A stretch of 64,000 bases of DNA from Candidatus Melainabacteria bacterium (lineage in GTDB: Bacteria > Cyanobacteriota > Vampirovibrionia > Obscuribacterales > Obscuribacteraceae): the NCBI GenBank assembly GCA_012965515.1, contig DTSE01000175.1, positions 1-64,000 of the forward strand, written 5' to 3'. A model generated the notes under the pieces. The model made no database searches. It saw only the letters and a list, made by a program, of their open reading frames with translations, and had not been told where the DNA came from. Below, piece after piece: positions 35,656 to 45,230 of the stretch (positions are counted from its first letter, which is position 1; each line of letters starts with the position of its first letter). Both the position numbers and the translations under genes were made by a program.

Positions 35656-36395
35656 TTTGCAATCTGCGCAGCTTTTTCTGTTTGTCCGGTCTTATGCAGG
35701 TGGACTACATATGACTCTAAGGCTTCGATTAGCTCATGGTGGGCGGGGTCCATTGTGTATTGCAAGGTGCGAATACTTTCTTCAAAAAGCGGATCTGCTT
35801 CTTCGCATTTGTTTAGAGAGCAATACGCGGACGCCAGATTAACTAGGGTGCCAGCGTACTCTTTGCTCTTGCTGCCATAAATCGAACCTTTGATGCTCAG
35901 TGCTTTTTTGTAGAGAGTTATGGCTTCGTGACAACGATTTTGTTCGCAGCACAAGACAGCAAGATTATTCAGGCATCCGGCAACTTCGGCAGAATGCTCT
36001 CCTAGCTCCTCTTGCCAGAGCTTTAGCGCCCTATGATACAGCGGTTCTGCTTGAGCGTTGAGTCCTTGCTTTCTATAGTGCGTAGCAATGTTGCTGAGAT
36101 CTTCAGCGAGATTTAGATTGCCTGCGCTTCCAGAAGTCTCGTCGATTGTCAGTGCCCGCTTATACAGGGGATCTGCCTCTTTGTGCTTGCCTTGGGCGCA
36201 ATAGCATAAAGCCAGATTATTCAAGGTCATGGTTAAACGCTCATCACGGATCTGCAGTTTCTCGAGATCATTTAGAGCTATTTGGAATTTCTGCCGCGCA
36301 GCAGCATACATGCCTCGTTCATATGCTTGCTGGCCCAGCCACATCTGCATATTCCAGTCCTTTATAGTCTTGTCGTCCTTTTGTATGCTACTCAT
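35613..36395 (-). CDS. TPR protein, kinesin-light-chain-like repeats
   Basis: A protein of 260 residues without signal peptide. It has five 42-residue TPR_12 units, typical of kinesin-light-chain-like bacterial TPR proteins (LNNLALCYCAQGKHKEADPL, LNNLAVLCCEQNRCHEAITL). Cytoplasmic scaffold by family. It closes the second metal operon on the minus strand, 42 bp after the MerT-like gene. A copy of its 3' end is found as part of the mosaic near the right end of the element. Confidence 0.8.
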   Translation of the reverse strand: MSSIQKDDKTIKDWNMQMWLGQQAYERGMYAAARQKFQIALNDLEKLQIRDERLTMTLNNLALCYCAQGKHKEADPLYKRALTIDETSGSAGNLNLAEDLSNIATHYRKQGLNAQAEPLYHRALKLWQEELGEHSAEVAGCLNNLAVLCCEQNRCHEAITLYKKALSIKGSIYGSKSKEYAGTLVNLASAYCSLNKCEEADPLFEESIRTLQYTMDPAHHELIEALESYVVHLHKTGQTEKAAQIANDIVRFEERNKNHF

Positions 36396-36437
36396 AGTCG
36401 TTCTCCTCGTAGAGTTCGGGTGGAAGATATGTCCTGG

Positions 36438-36848
36438 TCACTGGTGAACATGCACTGACTTCTCCATGTCTCCGAAGAACGCAGGTACAATGAGCTTCTG
36501 CATGATGGCATTCATCGAAAAATACATTGTGAGCGTGAAGGTTATTTGCAATACCAAGCTCTTCAAAGGCTTCTTGTGCTTGCGATTTCGTATCCACATG
36601 AAGAGACATGCCACTGTAAGAATTAGTATTGAAGCGATTTCGAACAGCACATGATACTTCCCGAGTTGGTCCCGCAGACTAGTAGCTCCAGATAGGCCGA
36701 TTATTAGCGGGATTAGTGGCACAGAACAACAAAGGCAAGAGATGAATGCCGCCACCGCTCCAACTATGTATGAGCGAATACCAACCTGATTCGGTGAAGT
36801 ATTTGTTTCTTGGTGATCCCGACTGCAGGAGGAGTGATTGTGATTCAT
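36438..36848 (-). CDS. MerT-like membrane transport protein
   Basis: A protein of 136 residues starting with a His/Cys-containing tail (MNHNHSSCSRDHQE). Helix 1 is VGAVAAFISCLCCSVPLIPL with a Cys pair, followed by LIIGLSGAT, like the LA(A)..CC.LP...ALG.SGA motif of the mercuric ion importer MerT. Two further helices follow. In mer operons MerT moves Hg(II) into the cell to MerA; no merA or merP is seen here, so the ion may be different. Part of the second metal operon. Confidence 0.6.
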   Translation of the reverse strand: MNHNHSSCSRDHQETNTSPNQVGIRSYIVGAVAAFISCLCCSVPLIPLIIGLSGATSLRDQLGKYHVLFEIASILILTVACLFMWIRNRKHKKPLKSLVLQITFTLTMYFSMNAIMQKLIVPAFFGDMEKSVHVHQ

Positions 36849-36887
36849 ATCCTATTGCTCAATCATGTAGCATTCAGCGTTTCAAAT

Positions 36888-37388
36888 CTACTCCGAAACG
36901 TTCGGCATTGCATCGTCCGCACGATTGAGGTCACGGTTTTTCTGTGAAAACGTTGCATTCGTTAAGCACAGGACTGCGCCCAAGAGTCCGAGCCCGGCTA
37001 GCGCCAGAGGAGCTAGCACAGGTGGTCCGTCTGCGTCCATGGGAATTTTTCCTGGAGTCATGCAAACCACTCTGAATACCTTGCTCATCGCCAACACTGG
37101 ATGGGCCTTGCTGTGAAACCAGAAGCCGACGAGTCCCAGAATTGGAGCAAGCGCAAATCCAATTGCGAGTAAATATCGTCCACTGCGTTGCCATAAGCTC
37201 ATTGCCAGTGGTCCGACAACGAGCATCGCACAGCAATATATGATCGGTATCCACGCTTGCCACTTCTTTCCCAAAACTGCCTGGTGCTCAAATCTCACTT
37301 CGACAAGAAGCAGCGCTAGTCCGCCAAGCAGAAGTGCAATGCATACGAACTGAGCTTTCGCAGGTTCACGAATGTTGCTAAAACGCAT
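36888..37388 (-). CDS. hypothetical four-helix membrane protein
   Basis: Starts at ATG 37388, 10 nt after the preceding stop, giving 166 residues with four membrane helices (FVCIALLLGGLALLLVEV, WIPIIYCCAMLVVGPLAMSL, YLLAIGFALAPILGLVGFWF, LAPLALAGLGLLGAVLCL). The loop after helix 3 holds a His, Met and Cys (FHSKAHPVLAM, VVCMTPGKIPMD). I recognise no family. It sits between a Cys-containing lipoprotein and the MerT-like gene. Confidence 0.6.
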   Translation of the reverse strand: MRFSNIREPAKAQFVCIALLLGGLALLLVEVRFEHQAVLGKKWQAWIPIIYCCAMLVVGPLAMSLWQRSGRYLLAIGFALAPILGLVGFWFHSKAHPVLAMSKVFRVVCMTPGKIPMDADGPPVLAPLALAGLGLLGAVLCLTNATFSQKNRDLNRADDAMPNVSE

Positions 37389-37398
37389 GGCAAGTCCA

Positions 37399-37857
37399 TT
37401 ATTGGCTAACAATGGAATGAACGTGAATCGATTTATCCGTTGGGTCGATGTGACCCGTAATAGCTACTTTGGCTCCAGCAAGTTCTTTCGGCTTTTCTTG
37501 ATCTGAAAGTGCATAGCTGTCTCCTTTTTCGTCAACAAGAATATACTTCGCGCCGGACGAAATACATTTGTCGATGCATGCTTTGGGATCGGCACCTTCC
37601 GCACCCATTTTCGAGTGATCTTTGCCGCACATGCTGTCGCTGATAACGCCCTTTATCGTACCCTCGTAGACTTCCCCAGCTTTGCTCTGTGCTTGCGGCC
37701 CCGCGCTGGTCGATTCCGAGGTTTCTGTTGATGTTGTATTTGCAGTTGAGCCGGTTGTTGGCTGCGATGCCTGATCAGACTTTTGATCGGCATTGCTGCA
37801 TGCAGACAATGCGAACACCGTGCTAATGCTGAGTACTAGTTGTTTCGTTATTCTCAT
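37399..37857 (-). CDS. lipoprotein with Cys-rich DUF5818-like domain
   Basis: A 152-residue lipoprotein (lipobox LSAC), then a Ser/Thr/Gln-rich linker to ~65, then a small beta domain with GVISDSMCGKDHSKM and CIDKCISSGAKYILVDEKGD. The pattern of Cys...H..M...C...C resembles DUF5818, a small secreted beta-barrel of unknown role. The Cys and His could bind metal. It lies 12 bp after the outer-membrane channel gene. The gene at 44622 is a distant relative. Confidence 0.65.
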   Translation of the reverse strand: MRITKQLVLSISTVFALSACSNADQKSDQASQPTTGSTANTTSTETSESTSAGPQAQSKAGEVYEGTIKGVISDSMCGKDHSKMGAEGADPKACIDKCISSGAKYILVDEKGDSYALSDQEKPKELAGAKVAITGHIDPTDKSIHVHSIVSQ

Positions 37858-37869
37858 GATTTCTCCTTC

Positions 37870-39318
37870 TTAGATTGAACCGCTGGCATATGTCAGGCGA
37901 GCCTTTGCCAGTCTGTATTTGTATATGGCTTCCAAAAGTGTCAATCGAGCTTGAAACATTTTGACGGCAGCATCGAACTGCTCAAGTGCAATCGACTTTC
38001 CAACTTCATATCGAGCATGAAATAGTCTGTGGTCTTCTTCGGCGGACGTTACTTGCTCCTTCGCCAACGCTACGTTTCGCCTTGCCAGATCTAGATCGAT
38101 CCAAGCCTGTGAAACCTCTTGCGCCACCTTCAAATCCACATCCCGCTTGGACAGTTCCGCTTCACGGACGGCGGCATTAGCCGCCCGCAACTCATTAAAG
38201 CGAGATCCGGAATCAAAGAGTGTAATACCGCCCATGACACCAATAAATCCTCCCCAGCGCCCATTCGCGTCTCCGTCAGGAGAACTTCCAGTGATGTTGC
38301 TTCCCAGCCCATAAGCATTTACTTGCGGTGAGTACTTGCTCATTGCTACTTGTTTGCGCGCCTTCATCTCAGTCACCTTACTTGCCGCTCTCAAGATCTC
38401 AGGGCGATTCCTTGCAGCATCTTCAAGAAACTTGTTTAAGTCATCGCTAGTTTCGACATACTCAAGGGTGTCCTTCAGAACGAGTTGAGAGCCGATATTT
38501 ACTGCCATAGACACCTTCAGATTCAGCAAAGCCGTATTGAAGTCTCGGTATCGCTCGTTGAGTTGAATGCGAGCTTTGGCCAATTCCGCTTCTTCTCTAA
38601 GGTAATCAGCCTTTGGCGTCTTTCCCTCCTGCATTCTCACTTTCATGTTTCGAGTGCTCCATTCCCGAAACTTAACGTAGTCCGTTGCGACCCTCAAAGT
38701 TGCCTCGCTCCAAGCGGTGTTCCAATATGCTTCCTTGACTTTGAAAGAGGTCTGAATTCGCTGTTCGTTGTAAGCGGACAGGGATTGTTTCTCTAGCGAT
38801 CGGGCTGCTCGGTAGCCGCCGATCAAACGGCCACCGGTGAAAAGCGGCTGAGTGCCGGCGAAAATCAAACTCAATGAACTTCCTCTGACGATTGGTTGCA
38901 TTGGTGGTGAAGCAACTGAACTGTCGCCAGGAAAGAACAGCATTTGGTTGAGTGATGATGCGGAGTAAAAGGTGTTGAATGAAGCCGAAGGACCAAATTT
39001 CGCCAGAGCAGAACGGGCCAGGTATTTTGAAGCCAACCATGATTGTTCTGTTTGCTTCAGCGTGAAATTATTCTTGATGCCGATCTGCACCGCATCGTCA
39101 AGTCCAAGCGATCCACTTCGTTCAGGAAGCTCTCCGGAAGGAGCGGTTTTTGTCACTCTCAACTGAATTGGATTGCCAGTCAACACTTCGTCTACCGAAG
39201 TCGAAGAGTTGTTTTCTGAATTCGTAATTGGACCTCGCAGCTCTTGCGCTAAAAGCCTTGTCGGCTGACAGAACGATACGACGAGCGACAGAATGATTGA
39301 CAGGCGAAAGTTATTCAT
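37870..39318 (-). CDS. TolC-family outer-membrane channel
   Basis: A protein of 482 residues with signal peptide (LSIILSLVVSFCQPTRLLAQ). It has the two TolC repeats of alternating coiled coils and beta strands (LGLDDAVQIGIKNNFTLKQT, then NRPEILRAASKVTEMKARKQ). It forms the outer-membrane exit duct of the RND pump whose gene overlaps its start by 8 nt. Intact, so it could also serve the pump of the first operon. Confidence 0.9.
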   Translation of the reverse strand: MNNFRLSIILSLVVSFCQPTRLLAQELRGPITNSENNSSTSVDEVLTGNPIQLRVTKTAPSGELPERSGSLGLDDAVQIGIKNNFTLKQTEQSWLASKYLARSALAKFGPSASFNTFYSASSLNQMLFFPGDSSVASPPMQPIVRGSSLSLIFAGTQPLFTGGRLIGGYRAARSLEKQSLSAYNEQRIQTSFKVKEAYWNTAWSEATLRVATDYVKFREWSTRNMKVRMQEGKTPKADYLREEAELAKARIQLNERYRDFNTALLNLKVSMAVNIGSQLVLKDTLEYVETSDDLNKFLEDAARNRPEILRAASKVTEMKARKQVAMSKYSPQVNAYGLGSNITGSSPDGDANGRWGGFIGVMGGITLFDSGSRFNELRAANAAVREAELSKRDVDLKVAQEVSQAWIDLDLARRNVALAKEQVTSAEEDHRLFHARYEVGKSIALEQFDAAVKMFQARLTLLEAIYKYRLAKARLTYASGSI

Positions 39319-42300
39319 GACGTCCTCGCTTGAACCGCTTATTCAGCCAGTTCACAAGATCGTCAATGTAAGCATGCATAATGGGTATATCGAGAAGGCT
39401 CAATATTGTTCCGACAATCAATCCGCCGACAACTACAGTACCGAGTGGAGAGTAAGCATCCATACCTGTTTTTGGCGATATTGAAACAGGCAGCATTACA
39501 ATGATGGTGATTACCGAGGTCATTAAAATCGGACGCAATCTTTCGGGGCACGCTTTAATAATCGCCTCATCACGTGGCATTCCATTGCGTCGATGTCTCA
39601 AAATTTGATCGATAAGCAAAATCGCTGTGGTGATATCCATGCCGGTCAAGATGATCACAGCCATGATAGAAACACTGGAAAATGCCTGATGAGCAAGCCA
39701 TAGTGCCAGGAAGACACCAGATAGTTCCAGGGGCAGTGAAAAGATCATCTGCAATGGCTGCAAGAAACCTCGGAATTGAGCGACCAGTACCAGGAAAATA
39801 AATAAGAGTGCCAACTGCAAGCCCATGAGGAGGCGGCCGAATGCGTCCATCATCTGTGTCATATCGCCGCGCATCTCGATGGTGTAGCCGGGAGGCCAGT
39901 TCAACTTTGCCATTGCTTTCATCATCACTTCCATAGCTACATCCATTGAAGGCGGCTCACCTTTGCGGTAGTAACCCATGACAGTGATGGCTCGGCGCAT
40001 CTGATCGTGGCTCACCACACTGGGAGCCTCTCTGTATTCCAGGCTGGCGACGGTCTTCAGCGGGACCTGCTTTCCGTCCGGTGTCGTAATCGTCATCAAA
40101 AGAAGGTCACCAGGGTCCCGACGCTGCGGCTCATCGTAGCGAACCAGAATTGTTCGTTGCCGGAGGTTTGGCAGACGATAATACTCGTTGGTTAAAGCAC
40201 CTGTCAGTGAATAGTAGGCCTGGTCTGCTATTTGCGAAGGTGTCAGCCCGATTTCTTGTGCGCGTCTTGGATCAACCTTAACCTCCCAGTCAGGCTTACT
40301 GAGTGTCCAGTCAGTTGCGACCTGGTGCATCCCGTAAGTATCCCTGGCGATCTCTGCGGTTTGCTCCGCCAGGCGGGAAAGAATTGACATATCTGGACCG
40401 GTCGCTAGAATCGAGATTGGCGCCTGGGAGCTTGCCATTACGTCTGATCCCATCTCCTTGATTTGCAAGCGACGAATGCCGGGAATTGACGATGTTGCTT
40501 CTTTTTGAACACTGTCCATAACGTCCCAAATTGTGTTCTTGCGCTCATCTTTATCAGTCAGGGTGATCATGAAGGTGGCAAAATTTACACCGGGCATGTT
40601 GTATCCATTAAAATATGTGCCACCGGGATCGGTGCCTATTTCCGTTGAAACATGCTCAATCTCAGGATGTTTGAGCATGATCTTTTCAACTTTGGTCGTA
40701 ATCTTTTCCGTTTCGTCAAATGAAAGACCGGGACTGACTTCAAGCACTCCATATGCCTGCCCGACATCTGCCAGCGGCATCATTTCGCTGCCAATGAAGT
40801 TGTAGAAGGTAAAACCAATCACTATGGTGGCAAGTATTCGCGCCATGTTGACGAACCGATGCTTGAGCATCCATGCAACGAGGCGCGCATACCCGTGTTC
40901 CAAGCGAATCAGCATACGATCGAAAGGTTCAAGGATTCGGATGCGCAGGAGTCTTGCCATCCAGAATTCATTTGTTATCTCGTCGTCTATCGGTTTTGCT
41001 CGGAGAAATTTCTCGGCTAAAACAGCGGTGAGTGTTAGAGATACTAGAAATGACGCCAAGAGTCCAAAGATGATCGGCCAGACAAGACCAACGAACATCT
41101 GCTGGACTATACCTCCACAAAAGAGCAAAGGAGCCAGAGCAAGAATGAGCACGAGTGTCGATGCAGCCACCGCCAGGCGGACTTCCGTGATACCGTCGAT
41201 AGTGGCAGTCTTTGGATCTTTCCCCATCCGCAGGTGGCGTTCTATTGCGTGGATATCGATGATGGAATCATCGACAAGTCTGCCGATTGACAGTAGCAGC
41301 CCGATCAGTGTTGAGCTGTCGAGCGTCATGCCCATTGGGATCAGTGCAAGGACGGCCATTGCCAGCGAAATGGGAATGGTTATCATCGAGATCAGCGTTG
41401 CTCGCCACTCTCCGAGGAATAAGAGCACAGCAATTCCGGTCAGGCAGATTGCCATGCCGAGTTCTTCCAGCATATTGCGCATCAAAATGCCGACGAAATG
41501 AGAGTTATCGTAGCTTACGTCAAAATGAATTCCCGGATAGTCTTTTTCGAGCGCCGCGATTTCCTTTCTGATGCCAGCTATCACGATAGGAGAGCTGGCT
41601 TCCGGCGTTTGAATTACGCTGATTTCGATGCCAGGTTCCACCGTATTTTTATGAACATGGTGATAGGCTGCTCGTTTTTCCCAGTATGTATCCACGACAC
41701 GAGCAACGTCCTTAACATAGATAACTCGGTCGCCATTTGATTTGAGAGGATAGTCTTCGACCTGCTGCTTGCTACGAGCAAGAGTGTCGATTCGCACGAT
41801 GGATTCTCCAGCGCCATAGGTAAGACGCCCGGCAGGCTTGGCAGTATTTTGTTTATCGACGGCATCGCGAACATCAAGAATCGAAAGTCCGAATCCCGCT
41901 AGTTTGTTTCGATCAACAAGAACCTGCAGCTGGCGCTTGTAGCCCCCAAAGGCATAGATAGACCAGACATCTGGAACCTTCTTCAACCGATTGGTAATCT
42001 CGTTGTCCGCAAGTTCGCGAAGTCGCACCGGATCCCAGCCTGGTGCAGTCAAGTTGAATGTCAAAACAGGCAGGTTGAGTGGATCTATGAAAAGCACCCA
42101 GCTTGGCTTTAAGTTTGCGCCTGTGACCGGCAAGTCAGCTTGCACGACATTCATAAGTGCTTGCGTTTCAACAAGCGCACGTTTCATGTCTGTTCCATAA
42201 GGAAACTCAAGCGAGACCATGGAGAAGCCTTCTTGAGAAGTGGAGCGAATGAAACGCACTCCTCTGATGTCTACCATTCGCTCTTCAATCGGTTTGCTGA

Positions 42301-42544
42301 TGAATGTTTCCATCTCTTCAGCAGACAGACCGGCCTGCATACTGACTATGCCAATCATGGGGCTCTGCACGTATGGCATAAGACGCTTGGGCATGTAAAA
42401 CCCAATTGCCACAAATGCAAGAATGACCATAGATAAGTAGAATGCCCAGATTGTGTATGGATGCTCAATGGACCAGGCAGTTATGTTGAATCCACGCCCG
42501 TGATCCGTTGGCTTTTGTGTGTTTTTGACTTCGGCAGCGGTCAC
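39311..42544 (-). CDS. RND-family efflux pump of unusual subgroup
   Basis: A protein of 1077 residues with the two-repeat RND layout. After a polar N-terminal tail of ~25 residues comes helix 1 (YTIWAFYLSMVILAFVAIGF). The helix-4 motif is SIGRLVDDSIIDIHAIERHL (~418-437): the two Asp are kept, but the usual VEN is replaced by IHAIE. MPYVQSPMIGIVSMQAG replaces the FPD motif of CzcA. It lies between a metal-domain adaptor and a TolC channel, each 2-8 nt away, so it is probably a metal pump of a subgroup outside the classical HME1-5. Ion unknown. Confidence 0.85.
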   Translation of the reverse strand: MTAAEVKNTQKPTDHGRGFNITAWSIEHPYTIWAFYLSMVILAFVAIGFYMPKRLMPYVQSPMIGIVSMQAGLSAEEMETFISKPIEERMVDIRGVRFIRSTSQEGFSMVSLEFPYGTDMKRALVETQALMNVVQADLPVTGANLKPSWVLFIDPLNLPVLTFNLTAPGWDPVRLRELADNEITNRLKKVPDVWSIYAFGGYKRQLQVLVDRNKLAGFGLSILDVRDAVDKQNTAKPAGRLTYGAGESIVRIDTLARSKQQVEDYPLKSNGDRVIYVKDVARVVDTYWEKRAAYHHVHKNTVEPGIEISVIQTPEASSPIVIAGIRKEIAALEKDYPGIHFDVSYDNSHFVGILMRNMLEELGMAICLTGIAVLLFLGEWRATLISMITIPISLAMAVLALIPMGMTLDSSTLIGLLLSIGRLVDDSIIDIHAIERHLRMGKDPKTATIDGITEVRLAVAASTLVLILALAPLLFCGGIVQQMFVGLVWPIIFGLLASFLVSLTLTAVLAEKFLRAKPIDDEITNEFWMARLLRIRILEPFDRMLIRLEHGYARLVAWMLKHRFVNMARILATIVIGFTFYNFIGSEMMPLADVGQAYGVLEVSPGLSFDETEKITTKVEKIMLKHPEIEHVSTEIGTDPGGTYFNGYNMPGVNFATFMITLTDKDERKNTIWDVMDSVQKEATSSIPGIRRLQIKEMGSDVMASSQAPISILATGPDMSILSRLAEQTAEIARDTYGMHQVATDWTLSKPDWEVKVDPRRAQEIGLTPSQIADQAYYSLTGALTNEYYRLPNLRQRTILVRYDEPQRRDPGDLLLMTITTPDGKQVPLKTVASLEYREAPSVVSHDQMRRAITVMGYYRKGEPPSMDVAMEVMMKAMAKLNWPPGYTIEMRGDMTQMMDAFGRLLMGLQLALLFIFLVLVAQFRGFLQPLQMIFSLPLELSGVFLALWLAHQAFSSVSIMAVIILTGMDITTAILLIDQILRHRRNGMPRDEAIIKACPERLRPILMTSVITIIVMLPVSISPKTGMDAYSPLGTVVVGGLIVGTILSLLDIPIMHAYIDDLVNWLNKRFKRGRHE

Positions 42545-42546
42545 GG

Positions 42547-44622
42547 CTAGGGCACCTCCACGTCGAGCGTTGAATCTATTGGGCTTGCTCCGGGCGGAGT
42601 GATTGTCATCTTCAATCGCCAGAGACCACCTGAGAGATCGCTCTTCATTCGCGCTTCTCCATTGATGCCTGTGGTTCCTTTCAGATCTGGTCCAGCCATA
42701 TCGCCCATACCGGGCATTGATGTTTTTGCTGACACTTGTGCACCAGATATGGTGCCGCCACCATGCTTATCCAGCTTCACAACAACGGAATTGCTGCCAC
42801 CTTTAGGCGGTTCCAGAGAGATCTTGAGTATGAGAGCACCCGACATCTCCTCGTGCGTCCAATTGTTAGCAGAGTCGAGCCGATTGCTCTGAACATCGGA
42901 TGCCGTCGGCAGTTTGAGTGGACCGGCTTTTCCCCATTCTGTGGCTACGACGGCCATGCCCGGTTGAAGGTTCGCGTAACCTGCATAAACAACTTCGTCG
43001 CCTTCACTGAGACCGCTCAACACTTCTGTGCGTTCAGGGTTGGAGAGACCAATTTCAATATCAACCAGGTGCGCCTCATTCTTACCGCCAAGCTCTTTAG
43101 GAACAAGATCCATTCCGCATTTTGGGCATTTACCAGGCGCGTCTTTGATCACTTCCGGGTGCATCGTGCACGTGTATTGCTTTTTGACCGGCTTGGATTC
43201 CTTCCCTTGCTTCGTGAGTTTCAGGTCCATGCCGCACTTTGGACATTTGCCAGGTTTACCTGAGATGACCTCGGGGTGCATTGGACATTGATACTTCGAT
43301 GAACCAGCAAACGCTGAAGAGGAACCTGACTTCCAGACTTGCGCCTTCCCCTCCCTCCAGATAATTGCCGAGGTAGGAACCGTTAACCCCTCATGCTCAC
43401 CAGTTGAGATCTTCATTACGATGTATTGGCCAGGAAGGTACTTGTAAGCTGTTAGAGATCCGACCTGGTTGGAAGAAGAACTGGTATCACTAGTAGTATT
43501 ATTAATGAGTGCCTCGACCGTAAACGTTCGGCTAGATGGATCTGCGGCTGGAAATATTGAGGTGATTCGAGCGCTCGTCTCCTCGTTGGACCCTTGCGAG
43601 CCTTTGATATGAACTTTGTTTCCAAGTTTCAAGCGTCCGGCATCTTCACTTGCTACCTCGGCCTGCACCCGTACCTGCTTTATATGTGCAATTTTCAAGA
43701 TCATCATGCCGGGAGTCACAACGACTCCGGGACTTATTAAACGCTTGATTACAACACCGTCCTCCTGAGCCAAAATGCGCGTGTATTTCTCGTAAATCGT
43801 TGTGTTTTTTAGAACCGCTTGCGCTTGTTTCGCAGCAGAGTATTGATGACCAACGTGATGAATCATGGTGTCGAGAGCCGCTTGAGCAGCCAATCTATTG
43901 TTCTTCGCTTCGCGAAGCTTTGCTTGAGCTTGTTCGGCTTGAGCTTGTGCGGTGTTGAGTTGAGCAAGTTCCTTTTGATACTCATCAAGAGAGACTACTT
44001 GTGATTTGAGAAGAGCGCTCTGCCTTTCAAGTTCAGGCTTCCAATACGCCAGGTTTGCGTTCGCTTCTGCCACCGACTTTTCGGCGGCGGTCTCAGCGGC
44101 TTTGGCTGCCTCAAGTTCATACTTCTTTTGCGTAAATTCAGACTTCGCTATACCTGCGTTGTGCATCGCTGCATCTTCAGCGTTTTGCGCTTCCTGACGC
44201 TTGGCGGAATACTCGGAATTGTCCGCGGGGTCAAGCTGAACAAGCAGTTGTCCGGCTTTGACAATATCTCCGGGATAGACTGGCATTTTTACCACTCTGC
44301 CTGTGACACGCGGATAGACATCTTCATCTGTGAATGCCTGAACTGTGCCTGTGTAGGTGACAGAACCGGATATCGGCTCTCGCGTAACTCTGGCAATGGC
44401 AATAGGAACAGCGCCTTTCGGCGGAACCATGACTGTCATGTCCATAGCCTGCGATTCCAGAACGCTCATCTGTCCGGGCTTTTTGAAGACCTGAACAATG
44501 ATGACGCAAACGACAGTGACAACAACGAGCGTCGTCACACCCCAAAAGTGCTTCCTAAGCATGGAAGGCAAGTTTTCTTTGTGCTCTTCCGGCATATTCG
44601 GTTCAATTGAATTAGGCACCAT
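42547..44622 (-). CDS. RND adaptor with two heavy-metal-binding domains and a C-terminal YtkA-like domain
   Basis: A protein of 691 residues (ATG 44622, overlapping the upstream stop; GTG 44625 is an alternative). It has one N-terminal membrane anchor, lipoyl halves and a long coiled coil (~115-245). Then come two tandem CPMHP/PGKCPKCGMDL metal-binding domains (~445-520), separated by a Lys-rich linker and placed inside the membrane-proximal part. From ~590 a YtkA/FixH-like domain with Met-rich SMPGMGDMAG follows. In CusB relatives such domains are usually at the N-terminus. The Cys, His and Met sets suggest copper, silver or mercury. It passes metal to the pump encoded 2 bp downstream. Confidence 0.9.
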   Translation of the reverse strand: MVPNSIEPNMPEEHKENLPSMLRKHFWGVTTLVVVTVVCVIIVQVFKKPGQMSVLESQAMDMTVMVPPKGAVPIAIARVTREPISGSVTYTGTVQAFTDEDVYPRVTGRVVKMPVYPGDIVKAGQLLVQLDPADNSEYSAKRQEAQNAEDAAMHNAGIAKSEFTQKKYELEAAKAAETAAEKSVAEANANLAYWKPELERQSALLKSQVVSLDEYQKELAQLNTAQAQAEQAQAKLREAKNNRLAAQAALDTMIHHVGHQYSAAKQAQAVLKNTTIYEKYTRILAQEDGVVIKRLISPGVVVTPGMMILKIAHIKQVRVQAEVASEDAGRLKLGNKVHIKGSQGSNEETSARITSIFPAADPSSRTFTVEALINNTTSDTSSSSNQVGSLTAYKYLPGQYIVMKISTGEHEGLTVPTSAIIWREGKAQVWKSGSSSAFAGSSKYQCPMHPEVISGKPGKCPKCGMDLKLTKQGKESKPVKKQYTCTMHPEVIKDAPGKCPKCGMDLVPKELGGKNEAHLVDIEIGLSNPERTEVLSGLSEGDEVVYAGYANLQPGMAVVATEWGKAGPLKLPTASDVQSNRLDSANNWTHEEMSGALILKISLEPPKGGSNSVVVKLDKHGGGTISGAQVSAKTSMPGMGDMAGPDLKGTTGINGEARMKSDLSGGLWRLKMTITPPGASPIDSTLDVEVP

Positions 44623-45041
44623 CACTTGGTCTCCGGGCTGACTAGCTCGGTAGGCTCTGGAATTTCTTTCATGCTCTTGACTCGCAGAACGCCTGCCTTA
44701 GCCGGGCCTTCTACTTCTACAAAGAAGGCGTTCCTGCGTTTGCTGTTTTGCAGCAGCTTTATCGCAAGCTTGTTCCCATGCTTGTCCAAGTCATACCAGT
44801 TTGGCTTCACGTACAAGGAATATCCTTTGCGCCTGCAGTTGATCATCAAGCTGCAATCCTTAGTGTGATGCTTGATGAAATCGACCGGATCGCTGTCTTC
44901 GCGAACCGAGTCAGCACACTGTTTATCAACGAGATAGCCGCTGAAAATGCTCTTTGGCTCTGGTGCGGCTGAAGCTGATGAGGCAGCCAGAATAAAGACC
45001 GCAACAGACGATGCGCGTACAAAAATTGTTGGATGGTACAT
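44622..45041 (-). CDS. secreted Cys-containing protein of the second metal operon
   Basis: A 139-residue protein with signal peptide (VRASSVAVFILAASSASAA). The mature part has GYLVDKQCADSV, then HHTKDCSLMINC, then a beta-rich half (YSLYVKPNWYDLDKHGNKLA). The Cys/His spacing recalls the DUF5818-like lipoprotein at 37399. It overlaps the adaptor start. A truncated copy of its 5' half, with upstream sequence, is at 61903-62301 near the right end of the element. Likely a periplasmic metal-binding accessory. Confidence 0.7.
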   Translation of the reverse strand: MYHPTIFVRASSVAVFILAASSASAAPEPKSIFSGYLVDKQCADSVREDSDPVDFIKHHTKDCSLMINCRRKGYSLYVKPNWYDLDKHGNKLAIKLLQNSKRRNAFFVEVEGPAKAGVLRVKSMKEIPEPTELVSPETK

Positions 45042-45230
45042 AAAACCTTCCTTGACTTAATCGTTAGTGACCAAATCGATAATTCTTCTAAACCAACGCA
45101 AAACAGCACCGTTAGCCAGTTTCTCAATTCGTCTCGCAAAGCGAGGGCGAACGAAACTACCAGCAAATGATGCTGTATATAAGCGGCTTCAAATTAAGAA
45201 GGTCTGTTTATACAGATAAGTTTTGCTTGT
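44833..45230. repeat. ~398-bp repeat, donor copy
   Basis: Runs from inside the Cys-containing gene through its promoter region into the next gene's 3' end. A copy of the same length with a few percent changes is at 61903-62301. Confidence 0.8.
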
